This document shows positions 26,824 through 35,621 of a DNA stretch of 64,000 bases, in pieces (the stretch's first letter is position 1; every line of letters begins with the position of its first letter). Source of the stretch: an uncultured Lachnobacterium sp. (GTDB lineage: Bacteria; Bacillota; Clostridia; Lachnospirales; Lachnospiraceae). The notes below the pieces were generated by a model that had not been told where the DNA came from, searched no databases, and was given only the letters and a program-made list of their open reading frames with translations. The position numbers and the translations under genes were made by a program. Location of the stretch: assembly GCA_900543445.1 (NCBI GenBank), contig UQRC01000003.1:1-64000 (forward strand), written 5' to 3'.

Positions 26824-28125
26824 CTACAATACCTCCGTTTTTTGCCAAGCATCTATTATCTTGGAACCATCAAGGCTCCATGTTCCATCAAGGAAGATGA
26901 GGTTGTGCTCTTCATGCCATATCACCCTGAACTCCCTTGTATGTTCTACACCAAAGCTGTATGCCTGCTTGGTGGTGTATTCTGTCCTCTGTGCATCCAT
27001 GAGCCGGGAGCCTGTCAGCTTCCAAAGCCCGTTGAGCTTCAGATAATCAAAATAGTCAATGACCATCCGGTACTGCTCCAATGTCTTCCTGATACTGTAT
27101 GCCTCCTCACAAGGCTGCATCCTGTACCGCTGCTTCATTAGCAGCTTCTCTTCATGCTGATGGTGGAATGTTGTGCTCCATCTCATTTCTCTTGGAGACA
27201 TCTGTGCATCCACCACATAACTTCCATCTGTTGTCCATGAGCCATCTGTCTTCAGGTATTCAAAATAGTACATCCTGAAGCTGTATGCCGCCTTCAGGAT
27301 GGCACTCTCTACCATCCGGCAGGCATAATTGTATGCCATAACTGCAAGCCCGGCTTCATGGAGCTCATAAAGGCTCTCATATCGGTATCCTATCCGGGTA
27401 CCAACGGGAGTCATCTCTGCATCAAGCATATAGCTCCCATCCAGTTTCCACATTCCATCAAGCTTCCTGTAGTCATAATAGAACAGATGCTTCTTATACA
27501 GTACCTTAAGGAAGTTTCCTGTGTGTGGCTGCCTGATGCTCAAGTTATACTTGAAGAAGTAGTTGTCCTTTGCACCCACCTCTTTCCACTTCCTGACGGT
27601 CTTCCGCATAATGTCAAAACTGATAGGATGCTCCTCATCCGCATCCATCACAATTACTATGTAGAACTCCGCCCATCTGTTTTCAATGGTATCAGACTCC
27701 AATGTCCGGCTCCCATCAAGGAGCCAACTTCCATCAAGTGTGAAATGGGAAAAGCCTGTCAGGTCATTTGCTCTCACAAGAACCGGGGAAGTATATCCAA
27801 GAGTCCTCACCGCAAGCAGCACTCCCTCATTGGTACCTCCAAGCTTGCATATCTCCTCATACATGGCTATCCTTGAGCGGAAGTTCTCTGGATGTTCTCC
27901 TTCATACCGGGTGAGCCTTCTATCAGCTCCATGTACCGGGAGCATTTCATGGCTGCATGTAGCAACCATTCCCTCATCCCTTGCCCGGAGTATGTCTTCC
28001 TTTGCTTCATCAAACCTCTTGCCGAACACCCGGCAAAGGATGTACCACTTATTCAGTGCTTTCTTCAGCTTCTTCAGAGGAGTAGTGAGCAGATACCACA
28101 TGTATTCAATAAAGTTCTCTATCAT
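26824..28125 (-). CDS. Mu gp48-like baseplate/tail protein with five W-containing repeats
   Basis: 433 residues. The first ~120 resemble gp48/YmfQ-type proteins that link baseplate and fibres. Five copies of a short motif follow: LDGSWLLDGS, LDGMWKLDGS, TDGSWTTDGS, LNGLWKLTGS and LDGTWSLDGS, at about residues 129, 222, 294, 373 and 415. The spacers are rich in Tyr, Phe and Arg. The repeats suggest a beta-fold array that could bind fibres or cell-wall sugars (inference). It is coupled to baseplate J upstream. Confidence 0.7.
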   Translation of the reverse strand: MIENFIEYMWYLLTTPLKKLKKALNKWYILCRVFGKRFDEAKEDILRARDEGMVATCSHEMLPVHGADRRLTRYEGEHPENFRSRIAMYEEICKLGGTNEGVLLAVRTLGYTSPVLVRANDLTGFSHFTLDGSWLLDGSRTLESDTIENRWAEFYIVIVMDADEEHPISFDIMRKTVRKWKEVGAKDNYFFKYNLSIRQPHTGNFLKVLYKKHLFYYDYRKLDGMWKLDGSYMLDAEMTPVGTRIGYRYESLYELHEAGLAVMAYNYACRMVESAILKAAYSFRMYYFEYLKTDGSWTTDGSYVVDAQMSPREMRWSTTFHHQHEEKLLMKQRYRMQPCEEAYSIRKTLEQYRMVIDYFDYLKLNGLWKLTGSRLMDAQRTEYTTKQAYSFGVEHTREFRVIWHEEHNLIFLDGTWSLDGSKIIDAWQKTEVL

Positions 28126-28132
28126 GGCGGCA

Positions 28133-29284
28133 TCACTCCTTCCCCCTTACACTCTGTACTACGTTCCGGACAGTCACATTGATGTCTCCTGCCATGATGA
28201 CCTTGTCCTGTTCAAGAACCATGTCATCAGACGGTTGCAAGATGTCTGTCTTCCTGTAGTTATCAATCTTTGTACTAAGCACTTGGATGATGCTGTCCCT
28301 GTATAGGGTATTCATTTCTCCCCTTGTCAGAGCCATCATGTCCTCAATGAGTTTTGTTGCCTGTGCATCCACTCCATCCGTTGCCGCATCTTCAGCAAGG
28401 TATATCACAAGCTCAAAGTCCTGTCTCACTACTTCACTGGACTTCACAAGATAGTCCTCATAGTTTCCCTTCAGCGGCTCAATGGCTTCACCCACCTTTC
28501 TTATCAGCTCCGGAGAAGCTTCTCCTGCTGCACCTGTGACAATCACATCCACTGTGCCCTGACCTCTTGGATGCTGTGCATCAATCCGGGCATCCAGTAC
28601 ACCGGGTACAGCCTTTGCAGCGTTCCGGAGCTTCTCTTCTATAGTTCGTGTTGCAAGCTCCGCCCATGAGCTCATACATCTGTCACGGAGGTCTTCAAGG
28701 TCTTCCTCTTCAGCTCCTTCCTCAAAGAGCCAGTCATCATCATTTGTCACATAGTCCACACCATCAAGGTGTATCATGGATATGGTTATTCTTCCCGGTG
28801 CTATATTGTAATAGGTTCCGGTAGCTTCAGCCTCCACAAGCACTCTTCCTACAGGTTCCCCGGCATCAATGACCGTATTCTCACAGCAATAGAACTTCAG
28901 CTCATTGCCTCCGGCATCCGGTTCTGTTTTGAAACAATGTCCTTTTGTTACCTGAAGAGCATTGTTGTATTCACTCCTGTATATGCTCACATAACCTCTT
29001 GCTGCCTTTGCCTCCTTCTGCTGTTTGGAATAGTCGGCAGCCTTAATCTTCAGCCAGTCTCCTTCAGCATGTTTGATGAAGCATCCATTCACGATAGTAC
29101 GGGCAAGCTCTTTCAGCTCTATGTATATGGTCACAAGCATCCGGCAAAGGTGATAGAAGATGCCGCCCTTTTTGAAGTTCGTTATAGGAAAGCCTTCACC
29201 CTCAAGCTCTCCCTGTACCTTTTCCATCTCCTCATCTTCATCCGGGAGAGGGATAATCTTCTCCATAATGCTCTCATCTATCAT
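28133..29284 (-). CDS. Baseplate J-like protein (Mu gp47)
   Basis: 383 residues. It has the baseplate_J pattern: FYHLCRMLVTIYIEL early, then RVLVEAEATGTYYNIAPG and a middle domain with ARIDAQHPRGQGTVDVIV. It forms baseplate wedges of the contractile tail. The ATG overlaps the stop of the preceding gp46-like gene. Confidence 0.88.
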   Translation of the reverse strand: MIDESIMEKIIPLPDEDEEMEKVQGELEGEGFPITNFKKGGIFYHLCRMLVTIYIELKELARTIVNGCFIKHAEGDWLKIKAADYSKQQKEAKAARGYVSIYRSEYNNALQVTKGHCFKTEPDAGGNELKFYCCENTVIDAGEPVGRVLVEAEATGTYYNIAPGRITISMIHLDGVDYVTNDDDWLFEEGAEEEDLEDLRDRCMSSWAELATRTIEEKLRNAAKAVPGVLDARIDAQHPRGQGTVDVIVTGAAGEASPELIRKVGEAIEPLKGNYEDYLVKSSEVVRQDFELVIYLAEDAATDGVDAQATKLIEDMMALTRGEMNTLYRDSIIQVLSTKIDNYRKTDILQPSDDMVLEQDKVIMAGDINVTVRNVVQSVRGKE

Positions 29285-29706
29285 TCCACAATCACCTCCA
29301 CGCCATTGCTCTCAATGTCAATGTTATATTCACTATTGCTGTCTGTCCTCCGGAAGGCTATCCTGATATGGTATATATGACCGTCAAAGTTCACCGTTGT
29401 CTGTATGCTTCCGGCATCAATATAGTCCCTTTTGGACATCTTGGAACGGATACGCTGCTGTATTTCCATCTGTGTGAAGTCATCATACTCTCCCTGCATA
29501 AAGTCAAGCAGGCTCCACCCATAGCTTGCATCCCCTTCCTCATCCTCATAGAAGAGCTCACCCTCTTCTGTCATTGCCTCATTCTTAATATCCTGAAGCC
29601 AACATTCATCATCCGATACAAGGGCTGTGTCCCCGTTCCCGTCTGATACAGGCTGACCATCTTCATCAAGCATGATGTCTACATCATTTGCACCTGTTAT
29701 CTGCAT
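29281..29706 (-). CDS. Mu gp46-like baseplate wedge protein (gp25/W-like)
   Basis: About 141 residues from the ATG at 29706, which shares a base with the preceding stop (TGATG). It is acidic at the N-terminus, and the C-terminal half contains MEIQQRIRSKMSKRDYI, like phage GpW/gp25 proteins. Position between gp45-like and baseplate J genes supports the call. Confidence 0.75.
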   Translation of the reverse strand: MQITGANDVDIMLDEDGQPVSDGNGDTALVSDDECWLQDIKNEAMTEEGELFYEDEEGDASYGWSLLDFMQGEYDDFTQMEIQQRIRSKMSKRDYIDAGSIQTTVNFDGHIYHIRIAFRRTDSNSEYNIDIESNGVEVIVE

Positions 29707-29999
29707 CAGAAGCACCTCCCTATGATATAAGGCTTGCACTCACCATACATGAGCACGATTGCCACAATCTCATTCTTCAGGACAGGTATGTCAGTTTTCA
29801 CCTTCGGTACCTCCGGGAAGCGGATGTCAGGCTGCTTGTTTTTGTCAAGTATTTTGATAGTTGCTTCATACAGCTCTCCGTTCTGTCTCACAGATACCAC
29901 CTTTGCATATAAGCTGGGCGGATACTGCATGTGTGGATAGTTCTCTTTTATCTGATTTTGAAGCTCCTGCTCCACAAACATCTTCATCATGTCAGACAT
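29706..29999 (-). CDS. Baseplate assembly/spike OB-domain protein (Mu gp45 or P2 gpV-like)
   Basis: About 97 residues from the inner ATG at 29999; the frame is open for 18 codons more, inside the upstream gene. The beta-rich segment AKVVSVRQNGELYEATIKIL followed by IVLMYGECKPYIIG fits the OB-fold base of the tail spike. It is shorter than gpV, lacking a long spike stem, so the tip may be encoded elsewhere. Confidence 0.65.
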   Translation of the reverse strand: MSDMMKMFVEQELQNQIKENYPHMQYPPSLYAKVVSVRQNGELYEATIKILDKNKQPDIRFPEVPKVKTDIPVLKNEIVAIVLMYGECKPYIIGRCF

Positions 30000-30771
30000 C
30001 CTTCTCACCTCCTGCAAAATAGATATACATGTGTACCGCTCCGGTATCATCACTTCTCACTATTGTCTTCTCTACTGTTACAATTCCGCTGTATTTGCTG
30101 TGCTGCACCTCAACTTCTTGGCTGTGGTGTATCCAAGGGATGGCTATTGTCTCCGCCTCCCAAAGGTCTCCGTACTTATTCAGGGACAGGATGGTCTCTC
30201 CCTCCTCAAGTACATATATCTCTTTCTGTTCTTCCTTGGTTCCCCAATAGAATACCTTTTTCTGAAAGAAGAACGGGTTCTTGATGCCCCATGAGCTGTT
30301 GACCTCTGCTATGGTATTGATACCGCTCTTTCTGTCAATGACAAAAAGGTCTTTCTTCCCATAATGTTCATCAGACAGCACATAGTCCTCAATCCCTGCA
30401 CATGCCAATACATACCGGATGACATCCTGCGGCTCACAGTCTACAAAGGATGCCTTGATGGTCACTCTGTCAAGCTTCATCATGTCATCTTTTATCATTA
30501 TTTCCTTCCAGTAGTCCGTGTCACCGCATCTGACATATCCATCAATCAGGCTGTCAAAGTCATCCTCATATCCAAGCTCAACGCTTGCCTCATCCATATC
30601 TTTGAACTTCAGGACTCCCTGAAGCTGTGGTGATAATTCCACCCGGCACCAGTCCATGTGAGACTCTTTACTTGAGAAACACTCAACCTCTATACCATCT
30701 GTCACCTCATAGTCTCCTACTGTCACCCGGAACTCCGGGGATATTAGCTTCTTGTATCCCAAGCTTCTCAC
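29992..30771 (-). CDS. Late control D-like baseplate hub protein (Mu gp44/P-like)
   Basis: 259 residues. N-terminal beta domain, then a middle part with DVIRYVLACAGIEDY and the IDRKSGINTIAEVNSSWG region seen in hub proteins that form a ring above the spike. Its place between the tape-measure side and the gp45-like gene agrees with the call. Confidence 0.75.
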   Translation of the reverse strand: MRSLGYKKLISPEFRVTVGDYEVTDGIEVECFSSKESHMDWCRVELSPQLQGVLKFKDMDEASVELGYEDDFDSLIDGYVRCGDTDYWKEIMIKDDMMKLDRVTIKASFVDCEPQDVIRYVLACAGIEDYVLSDEHYGKKDLFVIDRKSGINTIAEVNSSWGIKNPFFFQKKVFYWGTKEEQKEIYVLEEGETILSLNKYGDLWEAETIAIPWIHHSQEVEVQHSKYSGIVTVEKTIVRSDDTGAVHMYIYFAGGEKDV

Positions 30772-30777
30772 CTCCTG

Positions 30778-31329
30778 CTATTTCACAGCCGCCCTTGCTG
30801 CTTTCTTACCTCTGCTTGTGTTCCGGCTGTCCTTTGCCGGGCTTTTGCTTTTTGACTTCTTACTCTTTGACCTCTTTGTGCTCTTTTTAGTAGTCTTTTT
30901 CTTTGTGGTCTTCTTTTTCACCTTTATCCCGGCTATATCAGGAGCCCACAGTTCCAATGAAGCTATCCGTTTGCTCTCTGATATAACCTTCTTAGAGGTG
31001 AGGCTCTTGAAGTATACCTTTGTTATGCCACGGACTGCACAGTCTTCATTGACTATTGGCAGAAGCTTCGGCTTGTCCTGACCATAAGGCTTGAAAAGCC
31101 GCTGCATCTCCGTGAGCTGTTCCAATGTGGTAGCAGTCTTTGTGTCCTCAAGCAGTATGTCTATCATCACCTTGGCATTTTCATAGCCTACAGGCTGTGA
31201 CTTCTTGTATCTGCCCTTCTCATCCTGTGCCACATACACGCTTCCGGCTTCCTGAACCTCCACGCTTGTGACCTGACCTTCAAGATATATACCTCCAAGC
31301 TTCACTACCTTTTCCTGCACATACAGCAT
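30778..31329 (-). CDS. Tail/baseplate protein with a strongly basic C-terminal tail
   Basis: 183 residues. The first ~135 have mixed beta/alpha character (LEGQVTSVEVQEAG, LTEMQRLFKPYG), and position matches the XkdP/Mu gp43 slot between tape measure and hub. The last ~48 residues are almost all Lys, Thr, Ser and Arg, with repeated KKK-T and SKSK runs. Such a tail could bind DNA or phosphate-rich cell wall. I do not recognise the family. Confidence 0.65.
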   Translation of the reverse strand: MLYVQEKVVKLGGIYLEGQVTSVEVQEAGSVYVAQDEKGRYKKSQPVGYENAKVMIDILLEDTKTATTLEQLTEMQRLFKPYGQDKPKLLPIVNEDCAVRGITKVYFKSLTSKKVISESKRIASLELWAPDIAGIKVKKKTTKKKTTKKSTKRSKSKKSKSKSPAKDSRNTSRGKKAARAAVK

Positions 31330-31342
31330 ACCGCCTCACCTC

Positions 31343-34300
31343 CTATGTTGTTGCCGGAGTAGGGCTGTCTGTCCGGTTCTGTGCATCCTTCAGCTCATCT
31401 ATCAGCTTGTAGAGCAGAGGCAAGTCCTTAATCTTGCTTATATCTACAGTGAAGCTAATCTGATGGATGGTGGTGCCGCCTTCTTTGCCCCATCTCTCTG
31501 ATGTGTATGTCTCTTTTGTGGTTGTTGTCTTGCTTTCCTTTTCCTTTCGTACTGATGCAGCCTTTGAGGTCAAAGCACTTGTGATGTTTGCCCCGGTCTG
31601 CTGTACTGTATCACCGCTTTCTTCGTTCTCTCCTTTGACTACGCCTTTGACAATCTCTGTCATCTGCTTCCACAGTTCGGACAATGGAAGCACCGCTTCA
31701 GCTCCGGCTTCTCCTCCTCCCAAGAGGTTCCCTCCCATTGCTCCAAAGATGGTTGCTCCGTTCAGGATACCGCCTTCCTTGTACCATTGGATGGAGAAGG
31801 ATGGCAATGAACCTTTTCCGCCGATACCATAAGGTGCCTGTCCACCATTTACACTAATATGTGGCAGCTTCAAGTCCGGAAGCTTCCATGAGAAATTGAA
31901 AACTCCTTTGATTTTCTCAATCGTACTGGACACTACAGACCTTGCCGCTTCAAGTTTTGATGAGAAGGCTGACTTGATACTGTCAAGAACTGAAGAGACC
32001 GTATCCTTTGCCGCCTGTATCTTATTGCTTATAGTAGAGCGTATACTCTCAAGCTTCCCACCTGTCAGATTGTTTATCACGGAGTATGCTGTACTGAAGG
32101 TACCCTGTACTCCTGTCATTGTTGCTGCTACAATTCCCTTTATGCCTCCGCCGCTTGACTGATATGCAGCCTGCATATTGGAGAGCTGTGTGCTTGCATA
32201 GTTCTTAGCTGCTGACATTCCGGATGATACTGCATTTGCCACACCGGACATCTTCTCACTGAATTGGTTCTTGATGTTTGTGAGCTTTCCGCCCGTCAGG
32301 TTGTCAATGAATGTGAAGCCTGCTGTGTAGTATCCCTTCACGCCTTCTACAGCCGCCGCTGCTACGCCCTTGATGCCGCCGCCATGTTCTTCATAGGCTG
32401 CCTTCATATTGCCAAGCTTTTCCTTCACGGTGTCGGATGCAGCTCCTAAGATATTTCCAAAGAAGCCCTTCACCGCTTCAAGCCCGTTTTTGATGGTGTC
32501 CTTCATCTTCGTTATGGTCTCGGTTGCATCTATGCCGATTGCCGACAATGCACCACCAACCACATCCAAAAATCCGGATGCAAACCCACCAAGGAATGAG
32601 ATGATGGCATCAAAGCAGTTGAAAAAGAAGTCCTTCAGGTCTCCGACTGCTGCGGATGCAAAGTCAAGAGCTCCCGAAAAATCGCCCTTGAATAGTGAGA
32701 CAATCATGTTCACCACATTGGTAACAAAGCTCACCAAACTTGAGAGGGCATTGGTCAACGGGGTCAGTGCTGATATAATTCCCTGAATACAACCAACGAA
32801 ATGACCAAGTGCTACCGTCAGGACTGCACCTAAGACAGCACCTAGTACCTCAAGGATTGGCTGCACCGCCTGATACAGCTCCATGAACTTCTGACCTAGA
32901 TTTTGTAGGGCAGGCTTCAATGTCTGCCATGCCTGCATGAAGGATGATTTCACCTGTTCAAATAGTCCAATCCAAAAGCCACGGAAGGCTTCTGACTTAT
33001 TCCATAGGACTACAAAGGCGGCTACTAGAGCCACTATTCCGGCTATCACCCACGTTATAGGGGAAGCAAGAAAGGCTGTATTCATTCCCAAGGTTGCGGT
33101 CTTCACAAGCCCTATAGCGTTCTTTGCTGACAGGAAAAGCTTTCCAAGGCTTCCTATCACACCCATCACGCTTCCTGCTATCACAAGGAATACTCCAAGC
33201 TTCAGGGCTATGTTCATAATGCTCTGAACCGTTTCCTGATTGTTGCTTATCCACTTGGAACCCTTCTGTATCAGTCCGCTCACTTTGTCCATGGTATTGT
33301 TGACTGCCGGAAGTAGTCCATTTCCAAGTTCCTCCACATTGTTGTGTATCTGCTGCTTCAGCACTTGGAACTTCTGCTCCGGTGTGTTGTTGATGGCTTC
33401 CGCCATCTCCTCCGTCACAGATATTCCGTTTTTCATGCTTCCCTGCAAGTCCTGTATTCCACTGTCAAGGGTCTCAACATTGTTGTATAAAAGGTCTATA
33501 AGGGCAACCGCCTCATCCGTTCCAAAGGCTTCCTTCAGTTCCCTCTTCTCTACTGCATCAATGGTCTCCCCATATTTACCCTTCAGCTCTGTCAGGATGT
33601 CCGGCATTGATAGTAGCTGATTGTTGGTATCAAGGAAGGTCAGCCCCAACTTCTCTCCGGCACTGGATGCCTGATTGAGGAAGGACTTATACTTTGTTGC
33701 TGCTTCAGAACCGGACATTGTAGTCTGAAGCTGTCCCATTATGGCAAGCTGCTCCTCAAGTGGGACATTGGCATTTGTAGCTGTGGCTCCAAGTGCCGAT
33801 ATCGCACTTGCCATCTCGGAGCCGGATGTCTTGTAGTTCTTAACTGCTGTTGCAATTCCGGCAGAGAACATCTCACCAAACTCAAGGTCAGACATATCAT
33901 CATAAAAGCCTTTATAGATACCGTAACCTGTGGCAAACAGTGAGCCCATCTCTTCCGTTGTTGATTTTGTGGCTTTACCCGTCAAGGCTGCCAGTTGCGT
34001 GAACTGTGCCACGCCCTCATCCGTCAAGGATGCTATACCTGATTTAATATCGTAGGATGCTGTGATGAAGTCCGCTTTGCTAGTTCCTGCCCATGTATCA
34101 GAGAAGCTCTTTGCCGCATCCTCCACCGCCTTCAGGTCTTTCACTCCCAAAGAGGAAAGCTCTCCTAGTGCGTTTTGTGTGTCAAAGGTGGCTGTTACTG
34201 TCTTCATGGCAAGCCCGGTGATGGTTCCGCCTATTCCTGCCATGGCTGCTCCTGCCTTCTGCATGGTTCCAAAGGCAGAGTTGAGCTTGCTGACACTTCC

Positions 34301-34393
34301 GGATACGCTGCTTTGCACACCGTTCATCTGACTGGAAAGATTATCAACCAAGTTCAGGATGACAGACAATTTGTATACTGACTCCATACCCAT
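31343..34393 (-). CDS. Tail tape-measure protein (TP901 type)
   Basis: 1,016 residues, setting tail length and probably helping DNA entry. The N-terminal ~350 residues form the TP901 core, with LGELSSLGVKDLKAV and GKATKSTTEEMGSLFATGYG. Hydrophobic helices follow at about 390-420, 440-460 and 530-600. Two copies of a ~75-residue repeat start GGGIKG and contain NLTGGKL, at about 670-820. The C-terminus is rich in Gly, Thr and Lys. It follows the frameshifted chaperone pair, as in most tailed phages. Confidence 0.9.
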   Translation of the reverse strand: MGMESVYKLSVILNLVDNLSSQMNGVQSSVSGSVSKLNSAFGTMQKAGAAMAGIGGTITGLAMKTVTATFDTQNALGELSSLGVKDLKAVEDAAKSFSDTWAGTSKADFITASYDIKSGIASLTDEGVAQFTQLAALTGKATKSTTEEMGSLFATGYGIYKGFYDDMSDLEFGEMFSAGIATAVKNYKTSGSEMASAISALGATATNANVPLEEQLAIMGQLQTTMSGSEAATKYKSFLNQASSAGEKLGLTFLDTNNQLLSMPDILTELKGKYGETIDAVEKRELKEAFGTDEAVALIDLLYNNVETLDSGIQDLQGSMKNGISVTEEMAEAINNTPEQKFQVLKQQIHNNVEELGNGLLPAVNNTMDKVSGLIQKGSKWISNNQETVQSIMNIALKLGVFLVIAGSVMGVIGSLGKLFLSAKNAIGLVKTATLGMNTAFLASPITWVIAGIVALVAAFVVLWNKSEAFRGFWIGLFEQVKSSFMQAWQTLKPALQNLGQKFMELYQAVQPILEVLGAVLGAVLTVALGHFVGCIQGIISALTPLTNALSSLVSFVTNVVNMIVSLFKGDFSGALDFASAAVGDLKDFFFNCFDAIISFLGGFASGFLDVVGGALSAIGIDATETITKMKDTIKNGLEAVKGFFGNILGAASDTVKEKLGNMKAAYEEHGGGIKGVAAAAVEGVKGYYTAGFTFIDNLTGGKLTNIKNQFSEKMSGVANAVSSGMSAAKNYASTQLSNMQAAYQSSGGGIKGIVAATMTGVQGTFSTAYSVINNLTGGKLESIRSTISNKIQAAKDTVSSVLDSIKSAFSSKLEAARSVVSSTIEKIKGVFNFSWKLPDLKLPHISVNGGQAPYGIGGKGSLPSFSIQWYKEGGILNGATIFGAMGGNLLGGGEAGAEAVLPLSELWKQMTEIVKGVVKGENEESGDTVQQTGANITSALTSKAASVRKEKESKTTTTKETYTSERWGKEGGTTIHQISFTVDISKIKDLPLLYKLIDELKDAQNRTDSPTPATT

Positions 34394-34408
34394 GCAACCA
34401 CCTCCCTG

Positions 34409-34500
34409 TTGCTTTTTACTTAAAAAGTGATATACTATTCCTTACAAGACCATAGAGGTGTATCATCAAGTCCCACAGTTTCCGGCTGTGGGGCTTTTTT
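34409..34500 (+). ncRNA. Predicted short plus-strand transcript within the tail operon
   Basis: In the only sizeable gap of the tail genes, the plus strand carries TTGCTT (34409-34414), 16 bp, TATACT (34431-34436), then about 35 bases, then a terminator: CCCACAG-loop-CTGTGGG followed by GCTTTTTT (34472-34500). The predicted RNA is about 58 nt. It points against the surrounding late genes, and its terminator touches the stop of the chaperone extension. It could be a small RNA or a block against opposing transcription. No coding frame is evident. Confidence 0.5.
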
Positions 34501-34690
34501 ATTCGTCATTATCAAAATTGTCTGCTATTCCTTTGGCTACGCCTGTCTCAATATCTTCAATTCTCATTTCCCTTGCACAGTCCGCTTGACCGTACAATTC
34601 AAAGAACTCTTCAAAAGTCAGGTCTTCAAAGCTTTCCGGAAGCAGTTCCTTGGGAAGATAGGTATATATGACCATCTTCCCATAGCTCAC
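34499..34690 (-). CDS. C-terminal extension of the tail assembly chaperone (reached by -1 frameshift)
   Basis: 63 codons open from a GTG at 34690, but the frame stays open upstream to the slippery site at 34729-34735. The acidic helical part PESFEDLTFEEFFELYG is typical of the 'T' part of G/GT tail chaperones. There is no good ribosome site before the GTG, so it is probably made only as a fusion of about 206 residues with the gene upstream. Confidence 0.75.
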   Translation of the reverse strand: MSYGKMVIYTYLPKELLPESFEDLTFEEFFELYGQADCAREMRIEDIETGVAKGIADNFDNDE

Positions 34691-34722
34691 AAAACTGCTC
34701 TTGAACCGCTCCTTGGCATCCT

Positions 34723-35118
34723 CTACAGCTTTTTTACTGATGTCGTATCTGCCAGTCCAAGCATACGGAGAAGCTTATCTGCAAGGCTGATAGTGATAGC
34801 CGGATACTCCTCCACAGTCTCCTTGAGCATGTCTCTCTGCTCATCAATGATATTGTCAAAAGCAAAGCTCTTAGATGCTTTTGTCACAGAGTTAGACATA
34901 GTCTTCACATATCTGTCATAGGATGCTGCTTTCGGTTTCTTGAAGAGGAATGTGAACTCATCCTCTGTCTCATCATCCACCTGTACCGTTGTAACTACCG
35001 TGTAGACCTTCTCCTCTGAAGCTGCATACTTTTTCTTCAGAGCCTCAACATCTACCTTCTTATCCGCTTCAGCAGCCTTTCCTGCATTAATGAGCTGCTC
35101 TTCTCTTGTTTCGTTCAT
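34723..35118 (-). CDS. Tail assembly chaperone, short form
   Basis: 131 residues, acidic and helical, with an FTFLFKKPKAASYDRYV segment seen in Mu gp41/gpG-like proteins. It ends a few codons after the slippery heptamer A AAA AAG. It is placed between tail tube and tape measure, the usual site. It coats the tape measure during tail assembly. Confidence 0.8.
   Translation of the reverse strand: MNETREEQLINAGKAAEADKKVDVEALKKKYAASEEKVYTVVTTVQVDDETEDEFTFLFKKPKAASYDRYVKTMSNSVTKASKSFAFDNIIDEQRDMLKETVEEYPAITISLADKLLRMLGLADTTSVKKL
34729..34735 (-). promoter_or_regulatory. Programmed -1 frameshift site (A AAA AAG)
   Basis: In the frame of the chaperone gene the minus strand reads GTA AAA AAG CTG TAG. 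A -1 slip at A AAA AAG continues as GCT GTA GAG GAT and joins the downstream frame without a stop. Pairing geometry and position are those of tailed-phage chaperone genes. Confidence 0.8.
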
Positions 35119-35157
35119 GGTTTATACCTCCGTTTTTGTCATTTATTTTGTTATTAG

Positions 35158-35604
35158 TTACGCATCAAGACCATTGATTTTGATGCCGCCCATGGCGATA
35201 CCATCAAGGTCTACCTTCATGGACTTATCTCCCTGTGCCGCCTTGAAGCTACGCTTCGACAGCACAATGTTGGTCAGTACATCCGTACAGGTTGAAGCTC
35301 CTTCGTCTGCATAGTTCACTACAATCTTCGGGATAACATACTTGTAGAAGTTCTTATATCCCTTGGACTGGATGACCCTGCACATCTCATTGAAGTCCTC
35401 ACGGAGCAAGGAAAGCTTGACGGAGTTTTTCTGATTTCCGGTACCATAACCTCTAATCTTTCCGCCCCTGCCATAGATAGGCTCACTCTCCTGCTCATCG
35501 TCATAGGAGATTTCCATGGGTTCCATGTTTTCCATGCCGGAAGCTGTGATTGTCACGCTTGACCAGTCATAGACTTTTCCGTTGATTAACTGCTTATTTG
35601 CCAT
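35158..35604 (-). CDS. Tail tube protein (Mu gpM-like)
   Basis: 148 residues, beta-rich, without a signal peptide. ITASGMENMEPMEISYDDE and the C-terminal DLDGIAMGGIKINGLDA fit the inner tail-tube family that stacks into hexameric rings. It follows the sheath gene directly. Confidence 0.85.
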   Translation of the reverse strand: MANKQLINGKVYDWSSVTITASGMENMEPMEISYDDEQESEPIYGRGGKIRGYGTGNQKNSVKLSLLREDFNEMCRVIQSKGYKNFYKYVIPKIVVNYADEGASTCTDVLTNIVLSKRSFKAAQGDKSMKVDLDGIAMGGIKINGLDA

Positions 35605-35621
35605 CTGTATCTACCTCCTTC

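Noticed and set aside
22985..28200. Invertible fibre segment with gin
   Set aside because: No invertase gene or matching inverted repeats around the fibre genes were seen.
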